The notes beneath the pieces are model-generated. The model made no database searches. It saw nothing but the letters and a program-made list of their open reading frames with translations, and had not been told where the DNA came from. Below are positions 30,382 through 36,241 of a stretch of DNA of 36,241 nt, piece by piece. This DNA comes from Gnetum montanum (lineage: Eukaryota > Streptophyta > Gnetopsida > Gnetales > Gnetaceae), in assembly GCA_015680685.1 (NCBI GenBank), contig MNCI01001885.1, positions 214,211 through 250,451 on the forward strand. Reading direction: 5' to 3'. Made by a program: the position numbers and the translations under genes. Each line of letters starts with the position of its first letter. Position 1 is the first letter of the stretch.

Positions 30382-33215
30382 TCAAATAGTCCCAGGTGGT
30401 GGTGGCTCCTAAGGTTCTAAGGGACCTTCACCAACTTCACGCACGTGTGGTAGTCAAGGAGACTATGCCTATCCTGCTATTGTTGTAACTTTTTCCAGGA
30501 ATGTTTTCATTTTCTCCTCCTTACTTCTAAGATCATGCACCATCCATGCAACTTCACTAATGTGGGTTGAAACAGGCACATCCCAAGGACATGGAATTGC
30601 TGGAAATAGCTCCTTTACATTGATAAACCAAGCAATGAATTGTTTGTGTTCAATGTCAAATGCTCTAACTATATCCTTTAGCTCTTAGTAATCATTCATC
30701 CTTTTGGCTAGGTTCTTAGTAGTTGATCATTGATCTATGAATTGTGCTCTAAGAACTTTGAGTTTAGTGTTTATAGTCTTAAGCTTTTGCTTGGTGTCTT
30801 TATGATGCTTGAACTCTGCCTGGTATAGCAAATACAAGTTAACCACTTATTTTTTAAACTTTGACCATGGCCATCTAGCAGTCAACATAGCTAGGTTTGT
30901 GTAACAGAGATTGACCAACTCCATGTACTTTGTCATTTCTTCTATTTGCAACTTGTTTAAGCGGATCTTTACTTTGTTGTAGGCATCAATCTCATCAACG
31001 ATGGGCTGCTAGACTTCTTTTCCTTATTGAAGTTGCTATAGAGCTTCATTTATTTTTGCCTTTGCCATTTGGATGTGCTTCTTGTTTACTTCCTTCTGTA
31101 GGCCAACCTGGTCTCTATAGTGATTTTTAACTTTTTCAAACTTTAAAGCTTCATTCTTCTAAGCGGTAATCTTAATAGTAAATTTCTGGCGCAAGGCACA
31201 AACTTTTTCCATTGATAACTTCTAATTCTCTATGGCTAATTTCCTTAATTCCATATTCACCTTAGCTAGTTTCTCTTACTATTGATGAATGAATTCTTGC
31301 ATTTGTTCCTTCTAGGCATCAACATTGTGCAAGTGATGGTTTTGTGTGGTCAAAGCTTCATTCTCCTAACGCATCTAAGCCAAGTCCTTCTGAACTGAAT
31401 ACGTTTTCGCCTATGCTATGGACTAGCTGAAATGGCCATCACTACTTCCTCCTCAGCCTTCTTGAATCATTCTTGAAGTTGTTGAAAAGCTTTATCTTTG
31501 GTTATTATTGGGTTGAGAAGCATAGGATCAACAAGGTAGGCATGTAATTCAGCAACCTCTACCACCAAGCGTTGATTTTGTGCCTAAGCTGTTTCAAGTT
31601 CCCCCTCCAAGATGATGCATTTGCCCCTTGCTTCCAATAGCTCTGATGGGTTTGCAGTGATGTTATCTTGAATATCAAAGATATCTAGAATCAATTGCCT
31701 AGTCCCCACTAGTCAATCCAACAATTTTTCATGCTAGGCTACATTCAATTTTCTGTTGACCGTGCCTGCAAATGTCTATACATCTCGAAGTGCAGATATG
31801 TCTAGTATAGATGCCACAAGTGCATTGAGTGCTTTAGCAACATGGTTAGCAACTACCTTAGCCATAGTTTCTTACCCTTATTGTTGCATCACCAAGATAG
31901 TGGCCCCTTCACCTTCCTCGAAACTTACCGAGAAGGAGGTAGCATTCCTAGAGATTTCTACTAATAAATGGTGTTATGATAGTGACACCATTACCTCTCG
32001 AGCATTAGGATCAGACGTCATGGACAACTGAGTTTTTTGGGTAGATAATATTGATCCACCCCTCTCCATGTGGTTGGTTGTTTAAGCCAACTCATTAAGG
32101 TGACTCATTACTGGTTGATACACAGATGGATCCGCACTACTCATCCCTACATGTTGCTTTTACTCACGCAAGAGCTACTCTTGGATTTCATGCAAGCACT
32201 TAATGGTTGCATGAGCCTTCAATGTTATTTCTTGAGTAGGTGTTGGAGGTGATGACTACTCCTCTTTTTGAGTTGTAGTCAGCATCTTTTCCTTCATGAT
32301 TTTAGATCATGAAGTCAAAGGAGCATGTCTTATTATGTCGTTGGCATAACTAACAATTCCTACCCTTTTGCAAAGTTTCTAGATGAGGCACGGAAAGGGC
32401 AAGGTTTTCCTTCCATGTTTGTTTTTCTTGAAACACTTCTCAATTTCTGAATAGATCAGTTGTGGAAGGTTTACAAGAAATTTCCTACTTAGAGTAGCAC
32501 ATGCTTAGGTGGAAAAAGTAGTTACCTTGATGGGCCTCACCATGGGATTGAGGTGATAAGCTGCAATTTTAAAGTACATGTGTTCCATCGATGTGAGTGT
32601 GTCATACTCCTTACGATTGACCTTGTAACACCACTCCTTTTTGGCCTCAGGATCATCTTTCATTGATAGCTCTACCAATTGTGTCCCACTATCAAGCAAT
32701 CCTAGTGCCTACACAATAACCTTGACTAAGTAGGACACTTGAATATCCTTTATTTTTACTATGGACCCCTACCTTTTATTATTCTAGAAGAGATATGTCT
32801 CTTTCATGTACCATTCCCCATTGGATGTGATGATTGGCCACATGGGAGAGGTTTGCAATTATGTTTTAACTTCTGCTAGAGCTTTCTCTAAGAATGGACT
32901 GAAGTTTATTTCTTGTAGGATTGAGCGTTAAACCTCTTGGGACCTGATGATGTCAAGGAAAGCTTGAGTTAAAGTGATGTCAAGCCTTGGCATGGGTTCT
33001 GATGCTTCCCCTCACTGTGATCACTTTGTGGGCACTTCTTCTTCTAGAATTTGTCAAAAACATTCCACTTCAGGCTCCTCACGAAGAGGTCCCATTGCAT
33101 GGGTTACCTCTAGTGGTTCTTTAGCTTGTTCTTGTTGGCTCCTTTCAGATTTGGGTCATTTCTCCCTTGGTTGAGAGGGTTGTCCTTCCTACAGGTGTTT
33201 CGATCTTGGTGCCAT
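30382..33215 (-). pseudogene. E3 ORF3, Athila-type accessory protein (decayed)
   Basis: Minus-strand counterpart of E1 ORF3, starting at an ATG (33213-33215) whose context AG|ATGGCAC is identical to that of E1. It ends at a TGA (30382-30384). A stretch open for 64 codons (32505-32699) contains the shared E-H-x-Y-F-K and Y-H-L-N-P-M-V-R-P motifs. Further on, N-L-P-Q-L-I-Y and fP-C-L-like residues follow (about 32380-32480). From about 32250 to 30450 the remnant is Gln/Lys/Leu-rich and probably coiled coil, as in E1. Stops are frequent. Its presence in two separate copies, at the same place after pol, shows it belongs to the family. Function unknown. Confidence 0.75.
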
Positions 33216-33523
33216 CTTTAATCATAATAAGACCATGGGTTAGTAGTCGTTGTATGACATGAAGCAATTAGGATACCTTTATCTCTTTAGGATAGCTACA
33301 CTTCATTAAGTTGTGATTATGGCTAATTTAATTACTCCAATCATTAGTTTATTTATGTGTTATAGTTAATAAATCATCCCAAAGGTTGTTGAAAGGGTTA
33401 ACTTTCGAAAAAGTTGATGTTTGTGCATTGTTCAAGTTATTAACCCTTTGGGGCAGTTAGAAAATTTTTAAAAAATTTCATCGCAAACCTTAAGGTTTGC
33501 AGCCCACATGATTAGGAGCTTAC
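33216..33523 (-). other. Candidate 5'-UTR intron before ORF3 (E3)
   Basis: On the minus strand the donor is CTGGAG|GTAAGC (GT at 33523-33522), the branch site is TACTAAC (complement of 33239-33245), and the acceptor AG (33217-33216) abuts the ATG. The length is 308 nt. Donor context, branch position and acceptor match E1 (9288-9572). Confidence 0.65.
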
Positions 33524-33659
33524 CTCCAGTAACTATAGGATCAAAGAACAAGGTGATTTAGACAAACAGTTGAGAAGTTAAGGGCTCTGGAAGGTTTTGA
33601 GCTCTAAAAAATGGCAAAAACTCCTTGTATTATGAGGCAAATGACAAAAATTTCTAAGT

Positions 33660-33725
33660 ATGTGGCAATATATATAGGATTTTTGCGTTGTGTTGACAAG
33701 GCCTCGTCAATGCAATTGACCATCG
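33660..33725 (-). promoter_or_regulatory. U3-like internal promoter upstream of ORF3 (E3)
   Basis: AAGGCCTCGTCAATGCAATT (33698-33717) matches 18 of 20 bases of AAGGCCTTGTCAATGCAACC in the E3 LTR U3 (30101-30120). On the minus strand it is followed by a TATATATA box (33669-33676), about 450 bp before ORF3. The leader between here and the intron donor is also similar to 9150-9287 of E1. Confidence 0.55.
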
Positions 33726-35340
33726 TAGATGACCATTGACTTTGGTCAAACTTATAAAATACAAAGAGTTTTTGAATGAAATTAGGATCAAATGAAAGCT
33801 CAAAAGGCCAAGAACAGTATGAAAATATGATAAGAGGATGTTGGAACTCATAAATTTGGAAAAAGAATGGAGAAAAAATGATTTGGAAGATGAATGAAAT
33901 AAAAGGTTAAGGAGCACTAAGCAGAATACACAACAAGATATGCGAAAGATAGGATTATAACAATGTCTAAGGTAAGAAACTTAACTAACCAAACCAAGAG
34001 CTATGTAAGTGGATCCTCCCCATAGCAGGCTCATGCCCTTGTTGCCATTGCATAACCTCAACTAAAGAGTCTGTCAACCCCACAGTTGATTAATGATCAT
34101 GAAAAGTTAAGGATCAACCAAAAAGAATCTATTCAAGAATTCAAACACATCAAACCAAGACATAGAGTATAACATAGAACTTGGCAGTGAGGTGAGTTAT
34201 GGAAACATGGATGGATGATGGAGAAGGTGGAATGGAATTCCGAATTGAGGTCATAATAAGTCCCTTGTAGAATTTGTGTTTAAAATGACCTGAGAAGATA
34301 CATCCTTAGTCCAAACCAAAACCACCCACTTTCAATGACTTCACATCATCACTCTAAGACCAATCCACCCACACGAGACGCGAGAGTGCTTCCACAAAAC
34401 AACCATCATTTCATAAAAAGAAGAAGAGAGAGAAGTAGGAAGTGAGAGAGGGCCTCAGTTAGAGGGGACCTTCAAGCATGGGCACATGTCTTTATTGTTC
34501 CATAACTAGTGCTTGTAACCTATTTATTTGTCTAAGGGGTGTGCTTTGAATTCCCATCATGTTTTTTTTTTCTTTTTTCTTTTTTTGAATGGGAACCACA
34601 CCATGTAAAGACTTATTCGTTCATTGTGTTTAAGGGGTGTGCTTTGAATTCCCATCATTTTTTTTCTTGAATTTATGGATGAGAACCACACCATGCAAAG
34701 ACTTTATTTGACTTCCTATTAGTGATTAAAATGGAATGGTAAGAAGTCCATGAAAAACACTCAAGCACTCAATCAAGTAGAAGAGTATAAATAGCATTGA
34801 GTCTCCTTGAAGCCACACCCTTAACAAACCTTTGAATCCTTCCTAATTTTGGAACTACCAAGGTCATCGATTGGTTAAAAGGTTTTTTAATGGAAGAGAC
34901 CTCAAATTCCCAGAATAAGGAAAACCATAGAGTTTATTAGATGGGTGGATGATGTGGACTCAGTGCCTATTCTATGAAAAATAAACTATGTCATAGTCAT
35001 TAGACGTCAAAATTCAAAAATAGAATTTAGACATCAATAATCACAACATTAAGCACAAACCATCATTAGTAACAACAACAGCATTGTGTCCTATAGCAAT
35101 AAAGCAATTTTATTAGCAAAGTGAGAAAATGCCACACTTGAACAAAACAAAATAAAATAAAGTAAGATATATAAGAAAGTGTAAAATAATCACAAAAGGC
35201 TCAAATGTACTAATGATGGTATAAAATTAGAAAAAATTTTGAACATCAAAAATTTGTAAAATAAATAATTTGTAAAAATAAAAAATGTGAAAAAACAAAA
35301 AGTAGAAAAACTGAGAAGCCATATGGATTGTTAGCATGGA
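33726..35340 (-). other. E3 spacer between integrase and ORF3 promoter
   Basis: AT-rich, non-coding, with blocks shared with E2 (34006-34060, 34445-34560, 34690-34715). It is longer than in E1, partly because of the duplication at 34529-34707. Confidence 0.55.
34529..34707 (-). repeat. Duplication of a spacer segment of about 90 bp
   Basis: Two copies (about 34529-34612 and 34625-34707) share TAAGGGGTGTGCTTTGAATT, CCCATCAT, a T-run and GAACCACACCATG. E2 has a single copy (16585-16720). Confidence 0.8.
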
Positions 35341-35380
35341 TGGCCATCTCCCCCATGACTAAGTTGGAAGGAGGAGATCC
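35341..35380 (-). other. E3 internal polypurine tract block
   Basis: The complement reads GGATCTCCTCC, then CTTAGTCATGGGGGAGATGG, matching 8165-8205 of E1 almost base for base and lying just after the integrase end. Confidence 0.65.
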
Positions 35381-35439
35381 AAAAAATGGAACGTGATTGT
35401 CCATCCATCAAGTTAGTAGTTGCACTAGCCTGTCTTAGT

Positions 35440-35729
35440 TCTAGGAAAGGTTTTACTTGTTGGATGTTGACCAACTACTTTTTATTTGGGCTTTCAGGCT
35501 TGTACATCATCATGACTCCTAAGGGAAAGGTTTTACCAATTATATAAGGTCCCTTCCATAATGTTTGACATTTTACCTTCTAGGGTACATGTGTGGGATT
35601 CCAATAGAGGGCCTTATCTCCTGGTTGAAGTTTTACTTTTCGTATTCTTACATCATGAAGTTGCTTGCTAAATGCCTTGTGCACCTTATTCAAAGATAGG
35701 GCTACTAATTTATTTTCATCTAGCACATT
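35440..35729 (-). pseudogene. E3 integrase C-terminus (broken by E4)
   Basis: On the minus strand from 35729 it reads A-F-S-K-Q-L-H-D-V-R-I-R-K-V, then G-D-K-A-L-Y-W-N-P, G-P-Y-I-I-G-K-T-F-P-L-G and N-I-Q-Q-V-K-P-F. These parallel the E1 integrase tail (about 7860-8105). The rest of pol should lie beyond E4, outside the window. Confidence 0.8.
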
Positions 35730-36211
35730 TGATGAGTGGTGAGGTACCCCTACACTCAACCATACGAAATGAGCGTCGCACGCGCAATCCGGTCAAACTC
35801 CGCAGATGGCCTAGTGTGGCACCTAGATAGTTAGCCTTACGTCACAGTTCACTGTCTTCCCACCTAGACTAGTTTTGCATATGTCACGTATGGTTTAGTC
35901 TAGATGAGGTGTATGATGTATTCCTAATTCTATCTCTACTCCTGAAGGCAGTGGAAAATAATACTAACTAATCTAAGCTAGGAGGAAAAGGGTAAGAAAA
36001 TCTAATCTAGCCTAAGTGAGATGAGCAACCGATTCCTTGATCAACCATATACATCTTGGACTTCGTGCACGACTACCACTGGGACTACCAAGCATAGGCC
36101 TAGGTACGCCACTGGGGTTACCAAGCGCAGATCCCAAATACGCCACTGGGTTACCAAGCGTAGATCCCCCTAGCTACNTATATCTCGGCCTGTGCGAACC
36201 GCGTCTCATCA
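35730..36211 (-). repeat. E4 3' LTR, short form
   Basis: It starts TGATGAGTGGTGAGG on the plus strand and ends GCGTCTCATCA. A PPT follows at 36212, so this is the 3' LTR of a minus-strand element extending right. At 482 bp it is about half the length of its relatives and lacks the TATTTATA region. An N at 36178 lies near where about 430 bp are missing. Three subrepeats CCACTGGG..TACCAAGC start at 36076, 36109 and 36143. CpGs are preserved. The target duplication would be ACATT (35725-35729). Confidence 0.88.
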
Positions 36212-36241
36212 TACCCCCACGACTAAATAAAAACTTATCCT
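36212..36241 (-). mobile_element. E4 interior: polypurine tract and start of internal region
   Basis: TACCCCCACGACT (36212-36224) is the PPT complement. Only 17 further bases of E4 interior are in the window. Confidence 0.8.

Larger units (their letters stand above)
29231..35729 (-). mobile_element. E3: Athila-like element with ORF3, interrupted by E4
   Basis: In minus orientation, reading from the left edge, it has a 3' LTR (29231-30140), PPT, ORF3, intron and promoter block, spacer, internal PPT and the integrase C-terminus. E4 begins at 35730. The order mirrors E1 exactly. The left target-site copy would be ATATG (29226-29230); the right end is outside the window. Confidence 0.9.

Noticed and set aside
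30930-31130. Plus-strand frames within 30930-33174
   Set aside because: All are antisense to E3 ORF3, whose identity is fixed by comparison with E1.
36076-36170. CRISPR-like array
   Set aside because: There are only three short imperfect units in a plant LTR, with no unique spacers; it is an LTR minisatellite.

Overview
This looks like a nuclear, gene-poor, repeat-packed stretch of a seed-plant genome. I see no intact protein gene. The AT-rich base composition, 5-bp target duplications, nested LTR elements full of TAG/TAA stops and CpG-to-TpG decay fit a large, slowly purged plant genome. A gymnosperm is my best guess, but that is inference.

Layout. 1-210 is the edge of a minus-strand LTR (E0) that inserted into the 5' LTR of a plus-strand Ty3/gypsy element, E1 (211-13442). 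E1 reads LTR, PBS, gag, protease, RT, RNase H, integrase, an internal polypurine tract, a long spacer, an accessory ORF (ORF3), PPT and LTR. It is heavily mutated. A solo LTR (4468-5399, TSD CCAAC) sits between its protease and RT. 14122-21122 is E2, a minus-strand relative with both LTRs and a perfect CCTAG duplication. E2 keeps gag but has lost the whole of pol and shows no ORF3. E2 landed inside a tRNA-derived SINE, splitting box A (left) from box B (right); the SINE still has its own 18-bp target duplication.

21259-29230 holds a 100-bp tandem array, two tRNA-like SINEs and an RTE-clade LINE on the minus strand (C-terminus 23466-23857, RT 27786-28990). The two LINE parts are adjacent in protein order and are separated by about 3.9 kb of foreign DNA. 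That DNA carries decayed pieces of two unrelated host genes on the plus strand: an enoyl-CoA delta isomerase-like gene and a four-exon gene beginning in a bHLH domain. 29231-35729 is E3, a minus-strand relative of E1 (LTR, PPT, ORF3, spacer, internal PPT, end of integrase). It is broken by E4, whose LTR fills 35730-36211 and which continues beyond the window.

The most interesting signal is how ORF3 may be expressed. In both E1 and E3, ORF3 lies behind a U3-like promoter block with a TATA box, a conserved leader, and a candidate intron with a matching GGAG|GT donor, a CTAAT/CTAAC branch site and an AG directly before the ATG. This suggests that this lineage makes ORF3 from its own internally promoted, spliced RNA.
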